From: Chrysomallon squamiferum
Lineage: Eukaryota; Mollusca; Gastropoda; Neomphalida; Peltospiridae
Assembly (NCBI GenBank): GCA_012295275.1
Contig: CM022666.1
Span: 14,561,434 to 14,625,433, forward strand
Reading direction: 5' to 3'
DNA: 64,000 bases
The translations under genes and the position numbers were made by a program. Positions 1-10,972 of this stretch are shown one piece after another; the first letter of the stretch is position 1; every line of letters begins with the position of its first letter. Under the pieces are notes generated by a model that saw nothing but the letters and a program-made list of their open reading frames with translations, was not told where the DNA came from and did no database searches.

Positions 1-31
1 AACAACAAACAATATACATATATATATATAC

Positions 32-35
<4 letters not shown>

Positions 36-76
<41 letters not shown>
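36..76. repeat. (GA)n microsatellite
   Basis: A pure GA tract of about 20 units. The matching tract in the second copy (19323-19436) is nearly three times longer. Confidence 0.95.
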
Positions 77-78
<2 letters not shown>

Positions 79-1332
79 CGCACACACATATATATACATA
101 CTCATAAATACATGCATATTCTTGTGCACGCACGTGTGAATTAGTTAATAGACGTATTGAAAGATGTTTAGATAATGCCAGTATGTTTGTATTTGCGTTT
201 AAGCATGTTAATGTTCATTGTTTCTGTTAATCAGTACCACGATCAGACTGTCTGTATATTTCTTTATTTCTTATTACTGCCGTTATTATTAACATTATTA
301 TTGTTATTATTAATAATAATTTTGTGTTATTCGTATGGTTTAGTTAATCCATTGGAGAAGATACTTAAATGAATTTTAATTTTACAATATTTTTATCTTT
401 TAAGTACCATGCTTATTGAGATACATGTATATAAAATTGAATACGGCAAATACCAGTGAACGAGAGATGTCACAGATTTCTACTTTTTCAAATATTTTAA
501 AATCTACGTGTCATCGTCAACCTTGTATTTTTAAAAATCAAATTTTACAACAGACGTTCAGCTGGAGTTTCAAACAAAACTGGTGTAAACACTGATATGG
601 ACTTCTGATAACAGAACTTGACCTACGTAACTGCTGAGTAGGATTTGTGTCACGTGCTGCTACAAACGCCCACCTTAACATACAAGTTTTAGTTTAGTTT
701 TAAAACTGAAGAACAATCTGTTTTGTCACGTGTTGCGATCATGTGTCACGCGCTTCTGTTTCGCGAGGAAAGCCCACCAAGAGAATTGTAATAACTGTAT
801 TATTTTGTAACATCTTTTTACATACTAAGTGTTATTTATCGGGTTACACGTTAAGAAATCTTGTTATACAAAATTAACATGTAAAATATTTATCAAATAA
901 GGATATATAATATTTATTAGAACATGCCTGAAAATATGGAAGAAAATACAACTGGTAGAAAATATGTAATAGAATTTGCTGCTTTAGTCAAGAAAAATCA
1001 GAAAGAAACCTTAGAAATAATTTTAAAAAAAGAACAAAAGACCAAAAGAGTTAGTAATGTTACCACAGTGGTTAATAGAAATCGTATCAGGAGATTTGGG
1101 ACAGCCAATTTGATATTTATTATCTAGCACATGAAAGAAAATTTACTTTAACGGAAAGTTTTTAGTGGATAAAGAAGAAAAATCGTAGGAAAAATAAACT
1201 TTAGGTCTTCAGATGGACCATGCAGGTGGATTGACCCATTGACCTATGACTTGTAAAATCACAAATACACTTCACCTTGTAAATACCCGAGTAACCCGAG
1301 TAGCAGATTTTCCCAGCTTACAGTGTAATAAT

Positions 1333-1600
1333 GGTGTAGGACGTTCAAAGACATTCATTGTAAGAAGCTGTTATTTGTATCGTCGCTAACAACAAAACGT
1401 GCAATTCTTAAAGAGACTAAGGTGTATAAAATTTCAAAATCTAATCAGTTCATCAGAATATCAGACTCATAGGTAGACAAGGTGCCGAATAATCTGTTTA
1501 AAATGTGCTAAGTAATTGTATGTAGATAAACATGGAGTTTCAGAGTCTCTCAAATTACTTTATAATGAAGTAAAAACTTAACACTTAGAAATAATGTAAA
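1333..1600 (+). repeat. R2 block with conserved TATAAAA
   Basis: This ~270-nt block recurs at 11430-11680, 15130-15410, 16510-16760 and 20785-21070, and inverted at 39830-40090. Every copy keeps TATAAAA (here 1435-1441) followed by a conserved stretch of about 60 nt. The layout resembles the TATA box and first exon of the TRIM genes, so it may be a decayed promoter copy; that link is inference. Confidence 0.6.
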
Positions 1601-2036
1601 TAAATACCTAATCAAACAAACAGATGAAACAAACAATTAAATTACTTAATAAAAGAAATACAGTAATAGAAATATTGTATTAGAAAACTGACTGTGATAA
1701 ATCTTGTTTTTAAATGTACATTCATATGTGCCCGAAGTAAAACTATTTCAAATATGAATTAGATTTTTCAGTACGGAATTAGTTTATATAAAACTGAAGA
1801 ACATTTTGTAATAAAAAGTCGCACTCTTTACTACTGAGTCACTCGTATTTGACAATCCTTAAGTTTACAAAACCAATAAAAAGTTAAATGACTGATGTGA
1901 AAATTATTCAAACAGAGGTAATCACATTTTAATACCAGGGGAAGTATACAATAAAAATACACATACATATATACATTCATAGATATATACATATACAAGA
2001 AAAATCACGTTGATATATGTCGGCTAAACGACGTTA

Positions 2037-2160
2037 CATTCAGAGGGGTTGGAGTTCATTGCAAGTCGCCTGTTTGCTTTAGTCGTACACCCAGTAACTT
2101 GAACCCTGGACCAGTGACTTGCACAAACACAAACACATTTTACTTGTAAATAACATGTAA
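2037..2160 (+). repeat. R4 interspersed block
   Basis: A ~120-nt block beginning near CAGAGGGGTTGGAG. It recurs at 12245-12360 and 21480-21600, and inverted at 39310-39425. No coding content or TE signature was recognised. Confidence 0.6.
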
Positions 2161-2589
2161 CCCGAATTTATTCATTGCTTATTAATAAGACTTGCCAAAT
2201 AGTTTGTTCTTCTTTCAACAATTGTCCCTACACTGCAATGTGCAAATTTCCGAATGGATAAAAATTGAATTAAACTGAAACTTTAAACAATGTATGTAGT
2301 TGCTGTATACAGTTGTAATACACCAATAATCACATCTCATCTGAGTCTCCTGTATACTATTTTAGTTCATTTATAATTTTATTATTTTCACAGTAACAAA
2401 TTAAAACTATATGAAAGAAAAAAATAAAGAGAAATGAATTTGGTGAAATTAAAATATTATATCAATTTTGAAGAGATATTCAAATTCTCAACATGAATTA
2501 GTTATTTGTTTGAAAACACTGTTAAACCGCAATAGTACACATCAGTAATACAAAAAGACCAACTAGCTAACCAACTACCCAAACAATCA

Positions 2590-2658
2590 AAACAAAACAA
2601 ACAAACAAACAAACAAACAAACAAACAGACAATCAAACAAACAAAAAAAAAAAAAAGA
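2590..2658. repeat. (AAAC)n followed by poly-A
   Basis: About ten AAAC units followed by an A-run. The second copy at 22036-22097 has fewer units and a longer A-run. Confidence 0.9.
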
Positions 2659-3243
2659 AACAAAACAACCCAAGTCCAATAGTTTTATATTGTTAAGGCA
2701 AATTCAACAAATTCAACATAAGAATGGATAATCTTTCTGTTTGTATAGACAGATCTACCTTTCTGTTTGTTTGTCTGTCTTTACATGCATCTATCAAGCT
2801 GTCTTGATGTGGGTGTATACAGATCTACTTGTGTCAAATAGAGGTATAAGAAAACATTACACCTAACATTTATCATATTAAGATATCAGTACATATTTGT
2901 TATTAATACATCGTTTATATTTAGATTTAATCAAAAAGCACTGAATATTATTGTCAGTAGTGATTTAATAAATTAATTAAAGAATATACGAAACTGTTAT
3001 CTGGTTATCACGGTCAATACATTTTTTTTTTTTCATTTTCTTTCTTTCTTTCTTTCTTTCTTTCTTTTTACTTTCTTCATTTATTTTTTTTTCAAAGTTA
3101 ATTGTTAAAATAGAATTATTTCGTAAATTAAATTTTTCTTTCCTAAGTTAGTTCAAGAAACAGCCGAAGTTTAGCTCATATTTAATCAAAATTAATTTGT
3201 TATTTTTTCTTTCGCTCACTTAATTTTTATTTTGTTTTTCATC

Positions 3244-3690
3244 TTGTGCTACATCAAATACGTTCGTCTTGACGCTATTATTCCCGCGGTATCAGTGAAT
3301 GATTTGACACAGCCAAACAGAATAAATGTATTTGTAAACTGAATATACGACCACATAATATAGACAACAGTCGTTTAAAGTCTGTTGTATGACACAAATT
3401 ATCTGTACAGAAACAAGTAATACAAACTATAGATATACTGTAAGATTCACGCCTTTTATATTTTCTATTTAACGTTTAAAAAATGATAAATATTTTCTAC
3501 TCAGCCAACAGAAATTCGTTTTCCTTTTAATTTCATTGAAACCAGTTCATTGCGTTGATCTGTTTTAAAGCTGACATATCTGACAATACGTAAGACATGA
3601 AACAGTTTGTGTAGATATTTGCTGTGTACAGTTGTCATAAACAATACGTGCAAATAATCACATCTCATCTGAGGTGTTCAGTTCTTTCAT
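3244..3690 (-). repeat. R1 core repeat, inverted copy
   Basis: Read on the minus strand, this begins at CACCTCAGATGAGATG and runs to the block ending near GTATTTGATGTAGCAC. It is the same ~440-nt core as at 35850-36285. Its direct partner in the second module is 22686-23118. Confidence 0.75.
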
Positions 3691-4104
3691 AATTTTATTA
3701 TTTTTAATGCTACAAATTAAGTAACGTCTGAACAATAATGTCACATGTTTAACGAAATTGATATATTAAAATACCGTATTAATTTTGAAGAGATATACTC
3801 GTTGTTAATTTTAATGTGATTGTTTATTTTAAAATACAGTTAAACCACAATATAACTAATCTTTAACATGACAAAGAAAACAAACAAGTATATGTGGATG
3901 TTTGTGTAAGTGCATGTGTGTCCGACAGATAAGTTTTGAAACATTTTTCTTAGAATAATAGTGCAAACAAATTTTAAAATTTAGTTTTACATGTTGTTTG
4001 ACCTATATAAATCTCGTTTTATTGAAAGAAACGTTATAATTTATGTTTCTTCGTGGTTAATCGATGTATGACTATACTTCATCAAAGTCAAGAGAAAAGA
4101 TCAT

Positions 4105-4215
4105 CGCCATGGTTACATCATAAACAAATATTCGTTTGACCCATGCATGTTAAACTTAAGAACAAAACAATCAAGACTTCAGTGTCTGTTTAATAATCAG
4201 ATAAGGAGAAATCAA
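4105..4215 (+). repeat. R3 interspersed block
   Basis: The block starts at GGTTACATCATAAACAAAT and ends near a GACTTCAGTGTCTGTTTA string. It recurs at 10105-10265, 13440-13590 and 23515-23625, and inverted at 35320-35425 and 56545-56655. No function was recognised. Confidence 0.6.
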
Positions 4216-4734
4216 CATATTAAATTATTTAATATTAGTGTCTGTTTGTGTGTTTATATATGTATTTATTTATCTATTTATTTGTATATTTCTATAAATG
4301 TACCTATTTATGGATTCATTTATATGTATACATTAATTAATTAAAAAGTTAATTTATTGTTTCTTTGTGGCGGAAGTCACGAGCACACAGCTAATATTTT
4401 TAGTATTTTAAAATTAAAACTTTGAAATTTTAAATGAGATGTAAAAGCAAATATATAAATAAATAAATAAATAAAAATAAATAAATAAAAAATTAAACTG
4501 AATGAATAAACATAAATATGAAAAGTAGGAAAGAATAAGGAAAAAAAAAAGAGAAAATAAACTAATGTGCTGAGTAAAACCAACAACAGTATACTCGACT
4601 TGAAATTTTATAATGCGGCTCTGTGTAGAAGTGACTCACTCAAGTTTCACAATCCAAATAAGCAGTGATCATTGGTTATATACAAACACAGGTAAAGACA
4701 CGTCTTTATAGCAAGGGAGGTATATGATAAAAAA

Positions 4735-4893
4735 GGGTCGGAAGACTTTGGTCCGCGGGCCACATCCGACCCGCGAGAGATTTTAGTCCGGCCCGCCACC
4801 TGAACACTTGGACATCAGTTGTTACATTAACTTCGTTGTTTTTTCTTTAAACCTCCAGACCTCCTAGAATCCCTTTTTGGTGCTCAGTATTGA
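4735..4893. mobile_element. GC-rich hAT-like terminal fragment
   Basis: This stretch is far more GC-rich than its surroundings and includes GGTCCGCGGGCCACATC. Such ends are typical of non-autonomous hAT elements. The same core lies upstream of all three TRIM promoters (24205-24250, 34697-34745 and 56130-56180, the last two inverted) and in the displaced fragment at 45985-46382. It therefore predates the duplications. Assignment to hAT rests on remembered sequence style only. Confidence 0.45.
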
Positions 4894-5079
4894 AGACAGA
4901 ACTGACAGAGAGATATATATCGGTGTGTGTGTGTTTATATGTGTTTTTATGTGTGTGTGTGTGTCTGATATATTTGATATCTTGGTCCTCCCGCAAAACA
5001 CTACATAACTGTCTGGCCTCCTCTCTCCAAAAGGTTGTTACGACCCTCTTTAAAAGACATTCGTGCCACGGCGTAGTAA

Positions 5080-5260
5080 TATTACCGCAGTGATTAAATC
5101 AAGCCATATAAGGAGATTTGAGGATTCTGCAGTGTGGGACTATTTCTGCAGGACTGATATAAAAAAGACGAAGGACTCGCAACTGGACCAAGTCTGAGTT
5201 GAAGATTAAAAGAAAATAACTGTCAACTTTATCTTAAAACAACACTGAATTTTTACTTAG
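5080..5260 (+). promoter_or_regulatory. Orphan TRIM promoter and first exon
   Basis: TATAAAAAA at 5158-5166 is followed by the conserved first-exon sequence and a GTAAGA splice donor at 5261. This is the same arrangement as upstream of gene 1. The intron continues to 5638 and then stops against a truncated transposon, so no TRIM coding exon follows. It marks a lost fourth gene copy. Confidence 0.65.
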
Positions 5261-5638
5261 GTAAGATCACTTTTTTGTTCTTATATTATTACTGTGGTTG
5301 TTGTTGTAGTTGTAGCAGTTGTTAATGTGATGATCATGATGATTTTACTTTGTTATTAGCGTCTCCTTAATGCAGTTTTGTAGACTTACTCTGATTTCTG
5401 TTATATTGTGTTTAGTACTGTAAGAAACGAAAGTCGTTGTCTTTACTGTAAAGTCTACTATTAGAAAAAAGATACTTTTTATATACGTCTTCCGACAGAT
5501 AAAATATTGTTATATTATTATTTCTACTATGACTACTAGCAGTAGTGATATTGTTAGTATTGTTGTTTTAGTTGTTATTGAAATCATTGTTATTATTATT
5601 GTTGTCGTTAAACTTGTTGTTATTATTGTTGTTGTCAT

Positions 5639-8219
5639 AGAGTCTGTCTTGACCCATAGAAGCTCACAAAAGTGTTTCATCTTGCTAAATGATGTCTCGC
5701 AGCTGGCAATGGAAATTGCTATGGTTAGCATTATCTGAAAAATCTGCGAAGATTAGGAAAGACACTGTATATCCATACTGAATAATGAATTTGAGAGGTT
5801 TTTCAGGTCTTGTTATCTTCATGTTGGTACAACTTGACAGCAGCATTCAGCAATCCAGTATTTTTTCATGTAGCTGATGTCCATCAATATCAGAGCTGTA
5901 CAGTTGACATAAACCTCCACGCTTCTTCTTTAGGTCATTGGTGTCGATACTTTAACTCAGTGCCTCGTCATGAAGAAGGAACCCAAACTTGATATCTGTG
6001 TCATACAAACGAGTGAACAGTTCATCCATTTTTCGGTGAAGACGGTTGAGTGTTACCTTCATGACTCTTTCAATTACCTCCTTAGTTGTTATCCCAGCAT
6101 CTCTTGAGTTCTCACCAGCCATTCGTAGTTTTCGTCTCCGACTTCTTTCTACATCAAAATTCCGTTCTTCGAGTCACTCACTGACCCACACTTCTCTTAT
6201 ATCATCAAAAGGATCATGAAACTTCGTGTTAGGATCCTGCAGCCTCTTTTGAACTCGGTCAGTGAAAATAAGTATTTTGTCCCAAAATCCTAGCAAAGTT
6301 AGAAAATCGTAACTCAATAAGAGGTTATACAGCTAACTTGCATCTTTTCTTGTTTCACTTATCTGATTTTCATTGCCTGTCGTATCCTGCAGGACTCACA
6401 GTATCCCCATAAGGTACTTTACTGACGGAGTTTACTGCTTCTGTCCTCGCACTTCACTTGGTTTCTGACTCTGATTTAACAACCATTGGCATAGTTTTTC
6501 CAAACTCTGTGTTGAACGAGAGAACAACACATACAGAGGTTGGATGTTTCCAGAAAATGTGACCATCATTGGATCCTGCTAACACCACGTATGTGCCCAG
6601 CCATCACAACAGCTTTGTGATACCACTGTGACCGACAATCTTGTAGCTCCACTTCGTTTTTCTCTAGCTGTTTCAAGGTGTCGTCAACCAAGCTCTCAGC
6701 GTCCATCTGGCATATCTGGTCAATATAAGAAAGAGCTGTTTAACGCACACTACTTTCTTCTGAAATCAACTTCCACGTAACTCACTACGTCTGACATCTG
6801 ATCACGGCGTGCTTGAGCAGGAGTCGAGTCGAACATGACACAAGACTACTTGGCTCTACGAATGCTTCTTAGTAAACACTGGATGCCATCAGATGGATGA
6901 AGTCATTCTGGACTCCTGGTGTAAGATAAGACATTGATCCTGTATGACCTTTCACATAGGTCAAGTGTTCTTTCATGACAGGGTCAGAAATAGCCAGTAG
7001 TTTCATTAAGCCAATTTTCTTTCCACATTGGAGCCAAGATCTTTATCTTGCTGAAGTCCTCTCCGTGTCCTCGCAAAGCCAGGTTCTGAGTTGCAAGGAG
7101 ATTTATGCAGTGAAGGATTCTTGTTAAACAATCACTCTACTTCTGGTTTTCGTTCTCTGTGATTGAAGTTCCAAGTCATTAATTCTGTTGTCATTAACGT
7201 CCTTTCCATTTCTTTCCACTGGGTGAAGCTCTTCATTTTCTTGAACAGTAAACGTTTCAGGTGAATTGCACTGTTGAATCCACTTTCTTGCTCCAATGAG
7301 AATTGATCGTCTGACCTTGAATAGAAAAGATAACAGATGCAACATGCTGAGTTTTTAGACAGGAATTAGACCAGCTCAGAGCGAGTCATTTCTTCACTGT
7401 AACCATTCCCCAGTTTTCTGTTGAACCAAGTTTTGTTCACTCAGCGATTGTTTGCTCGTAGAAAATAACCCTCACTTTTCTGGAAATAGTTTGATTCCAT
7501 CTTGATAATTTCCGTTCGTAATGCATCATACAGAATTGTTTTTCTGGTATTCTTGTCGAATGTCATGCTGTTTAATTACTTCTGGCAGTTCGAGGCTCCT
7601 TGGCACCCACCATCCACTTCACTAGGTTCCGTGTGTTTACGTTCAGTCTTCTCGGGTACATTTTTGAGAATACATTCAACATCATCATCGCCAGCTCCAT
7701 CGTCTTCCCCTACTGTCACGTCAACATCCTGTCTGGCACCTTCACTCTTAATCTCATACACAGATTTATCTGACTTTATTCCTCTTTAGCTTGTGACACA
7801 TTTGTACGCGATCTAACTTCAGATTCCAAGAAACTTGTAGTAGGTGCAGGTGTCAAAGTACTTGTCCCAGGCATTTCAAAAAATAGCACTAAGAACTGGC
7901 TTGAGTTTAGTGCTTCCTCTGCATCCAACTTTCATATATTTGGCCTTTCAGCTCCACTTTCCTTTATGTGGGGGGCAAACAAAATAAAAAAAATAAAAAT
8001 ATAAAATAATATATATATATATACACACACACACACATACATACATACACAATCGGGCCACCCTATTACTTCTCACGCACATACAAAAATACAGAATGAC
8101 AGTTCATAATATGTTTGAAGAAAAAACTCTGATTTTTCAGAATCTGCTGAGTGACGCCCCCTCCAAGTGGTGGCTCTCAGGGCAAGTGCAATACCTGCCA
8201 TACCCTAGTCACGCCCCTG
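5639..8219 (-). mobile_element. Decayed ZMYM1-type hAT transposon
   Basis: Read on the minus strand, the element starts with CAGGGGCGTGACTAGGGTA at 8219, a terminal sequence of the style seen in hAT elements. It then encodes, in pieces across all three frames, a transposase of the kind annotated as zinc finger MYM-type protein 1-like. Recognisable pieces include a Lys-rich start near 7950, MKEHLTYVKGHTG near 6970, DAESLVDDTLKQLEKNEVEL near 6700, and the C-terminal hAT dimerisation motif CETSFSKMK near 5690. Many stops and frameshifts make it non-functional. It is cut at 5639 inside or just after the dimerisation domain, so the second terminus is missing and no target-site duplication can be checked. 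Confidence 0.8.
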
Positions 8220-8744
8220 ACGGTGAGAGCTGGGCTATAAATAAACTAGCTCTTCGTAGGTTTCTAGAAAAATATGAATAAGACTTAGATATTACCTGTA
8301 CTGAAATTAACATTTATTTGTTTAGTTTCACACTGGAATCAATTTTAAAGGCAGTGTATCAGAAACGATTTCAAGAATATTTAATTTCTATTAATATAAA
8401 TAATATATTAATAATAATGTATTAGGTGAAATACTTGAGAAAGCTCAATGTAAAGATATCAAGTGTACACACATTAGTACTATTACTGTTCTTGTTGTTT
8501 TTCTGTTGTTAGTGGTGATAACAGTAAAAGGACGGTGGCATTTTTAATGTACCTGTTTATTCCTTGTAGTCTGCTGTTGATTTGAACATGTATACAATTT
8601 TTGATTGCCCATTTTTTGTAACGTGTTTTTAAATAACAAAAAATGTATTTATAAATGACAAAGATTGTAAAAAAAAAAAAAAAATAATAAAAGAGAATGT
8701 AAAGAAATAAATTGGTTTTGTAAAGTGTATTTATCTTGGAAATC
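8220..8744. other. Gene-free spacer between two transposon remnants
   Basis: AT-rich sequence with an A-run at 8670-8685. Nothing coding was recognised, and no second Tigger terminus was found here. Confidence 0.6.
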
Positions 8745-9244
8745 AGAGAAAATATTTTAACGCCTTTGCCTGGAGTTACAGCCTTTATCGACTCCTCCTG
8801 CGTCAGTATGGTACATGTCGTAGAACTACTACGCTCGTACTGCCTAGCCAAGTCGACTACACTCGCACCTCTCTCATTTTTTTCTATGATGTCATGCTTT
8901 AATTCAATGGACATCATCCGCTGCTTCTTCTCAGCACTGTCTTTTGCACTCACTTTCTTATGATCCATGGTCAAAAGAAAGAAATTTGGCATAATACTGC
9001 AGAAGACACGAAAACAACACAACAGAGATGCTTCCACGGCGAAGTAACCACGTGAAGTAAAGAGTGAGACGCGGAATGCTGGCCGGATGTTATGTTGTTC
9101 GTTGCGTCTACTAGCGGAGGCGTATTTGAAGTTCGCTCGTAACTAGGATTTTGGCTCGCAACTCAGAGCAAATAGTCGACCAAGCGACTGCTAGCAAGTC
9201 GGAAAACTCATATGTTGGGGCACTCGTAAGTGAAGGTACCACTG
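8745..9244 (-). mobile_element. Tigger (pogo) transposon 5' fragment, TIGD1-like
   Basis: Read on the minus strand, the element begins at 9244 with CAGTGGTACCTTCACTTACG, the classic Tigger terminus, next to a TA dinucleotide at 9245-9246. An ATG at 8968 opens a ~74-residue stretch, starting MDHKKVSAKDSAEKKQR and including DLARQYERSSST, that matches the N-terminal psq-type helix-turn-helix DNA-binding domain of TIGD1-like proteins. Similarity stops near 8745 and the frame continues into low-complexity sequence. The DDE catalytic domain and the other terminus are absent, so this is a dead fragment. Confidence 0.85.
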
Positions 9245-10287
9245 TACTTCTAAAAAATAGAGTACAAAAAATTGTTATATATATATCAGTGGTATTATTT
9301 TACGCAAACGGATGACAGAGCATAATGTAAATTGTATGGAGCTGTCAAATATAGTAAACTTTGTCATTATCACAAAACGAGGCATTCGGTGTATACCTCA
9401 GTTAGTACCGTTCTGTCTTATAACCGTTTTGCTGTTTTATGCAAGGTCAAAGACACTTGTTGAAAATTGGTGATTAAGTCACAAAAGTGTGAACTATTTT
9501 CGACAAACCACATGAGAACCAGTGAATCGTGGCCTGAACAGCTGATTGTTTCGTTTTAAAGGCTTCTTTTGCATTTTAATTTTATTGTTCAAATGGTTTA
9601 TACTCACTACTATTATAACTAATACCCTGCTACTACTACTACTAGTGATACATTACACAACCTGTATACTCTACATTATTCTATAATATGGATTATACTA
9701 TAAATCCAGACATTAAAGTATGCCAATTTTTCGATATAATGATATAATCAAATTAATAACATTGGATAAAAAGATAGGTTACTTCTCTTGTATTCTGTAA
9801 TCCTTGTTTAGCAGGATAAAGGAAATAAATAAAAAGTTAATAAATAAATAAATAAAATTTAAAGACTTGAATCAAACGCATAATGAGTAAATAAAAAAAA
9901 ATGAAAGTAAAGAAAGAGAAATTATTAAAACATTATTGAAATAATAATGACAACTAAATCCTCATCCAAATTTGAATATTTTATTTCTTGTTTTAAAAGT
10001 AGTTTCATAGGCAGAAAAAAAATATATGATTTCTTGTATTTCTGTATGTTTAACATACATATGATTATACTTTCATGAAAAATAATCTAGTGTCGAGGAG
10101 AAAACGTCACTACGGTTACATCATAAACAAATATTTGCACGAATTGCTAAATCTTTGAATTTCTAAATAAACTGTACATGACGTCACACGCGTGTTGAAC
10201 TAGTGAACTACACAATGAAGACTTCAGGGTCTGTTTAGTACTCAGAAAAGTAGGGGAATGAACATTTGCTTTTATTTTCATCACTTT

Positions 10288-10293
10288 TTATAT

Positions 10294-10336
<43 letters not shown>

Positions 10337-10564
10337 TTATTACTATTTCTGCAAGCAGCTGTCTTCTACCGTTTTCTGAATGTCGTATAAGGGAAATAAC
10401 TCCAGTAGTGATCTGCGTGACCACACAATAAATATACTATTTAATTATCTTTTTAAAATCATTTGTTTTTAATTAATTAATTTATTTAGTTAGTTCACTT
10501 CATTTTATGTTTTCTTATTATTTATCCTTATATTTTATTTTAATATGTTTTATTTTATTTTATT

Positions 10565-10595
<31 letters not shown>

Positions 10596-10642
10596 TTGAT
10601 TTATTTATTACCTGTTTTTCCTGTTATTATCCTGCTTACTTT

Positions 10643-10674
<32 letters not shown>

Positions 10675-10700
10675 CATACATACATACATACATACATAAA
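10288..10700. repeat. (TTTA)n and (CATA)n tracts
   Basis: TTTA tracts lie at about 10288-10338 and 10555-10610, and a CATA tract at about 10648-10698. Confidence 0.9.
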
Positions 10701-10870
10701 GAACCATTGGAAGAAAATTAAAAATATAAATGTTTCAGATTTTGCAACAGATTGCATCTCTCAAACTCATTGTAGATAATTTATAATTCAATTATTTGTC
10801 ACATGTGAAACAGTTAATGTAATGAAAGGTCGGAGAAACATGAGAACGAAAGATAAAATACAGAAGCACA

Positions 10871-10972
10871 CAGGCACACACACACACACACAGGCACCCA
10901 CATACGCACACACACACACACACACACACACAGGCACCCACATACGCACACACACACACACACACACAAACA
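10871..10972. repeat. (CA)n with duplicated interruption
   Basis: CA repeats are interrupted twice by the same GGCACCCACATACG string, showing that the tract grew by duplication of a compound unit. Confidence 0.85.

Larger units (their letters stand above)
1..5638 (+). repeat. TRIM upstream module, copy 0 (direct repeat of 19286-25015)
   Basis: This block matches 19286-25015 almost base for base at an offset of about 19.3 kb, differing by microsatellite lengths, small indels and scattered substitutions. Match starts at base 1, so the duplication probably extends left of the window. It ends at 5638, where the counterpart continues towards gene 1 and this copy runs into a hAT transposon. It carries the same ordered blocks as the other modules and no recognisable gene. 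A 67-codon open frame at 924-1127 is broken by a 1-nt deletion in the second copy and is not called. Confidence 0.9.

Noticed and set aside
175-372. 65-codon frame repeated identically at 19536-19733
   Set aside because: The identity comes from the large direct duplication. The protein is low-complexity Leu/Ile-rich sequence from TTA repeats, with no domain and no splice context.
924-1127. 67-codon frame starting MPENMEENTTGRK with plausible composition
   Set aside because: The duplicate near 20379 has a 1-nt deletion that breaks the frame, and the inverted modules do not preserve it. It might be an old exon remnant, but there is no support.
2085-2160. B-box-like GGTTCAAGTTACTGG in the R4 block (minus strand)
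   Set aside because: The match to the B-box is partial and no A-box was found. R4 is left as an unclassified repeat.
7502-7789. 95-codon plus-strand frame
   Set aside because: Antisense shadow of the decayed hAT transposase.
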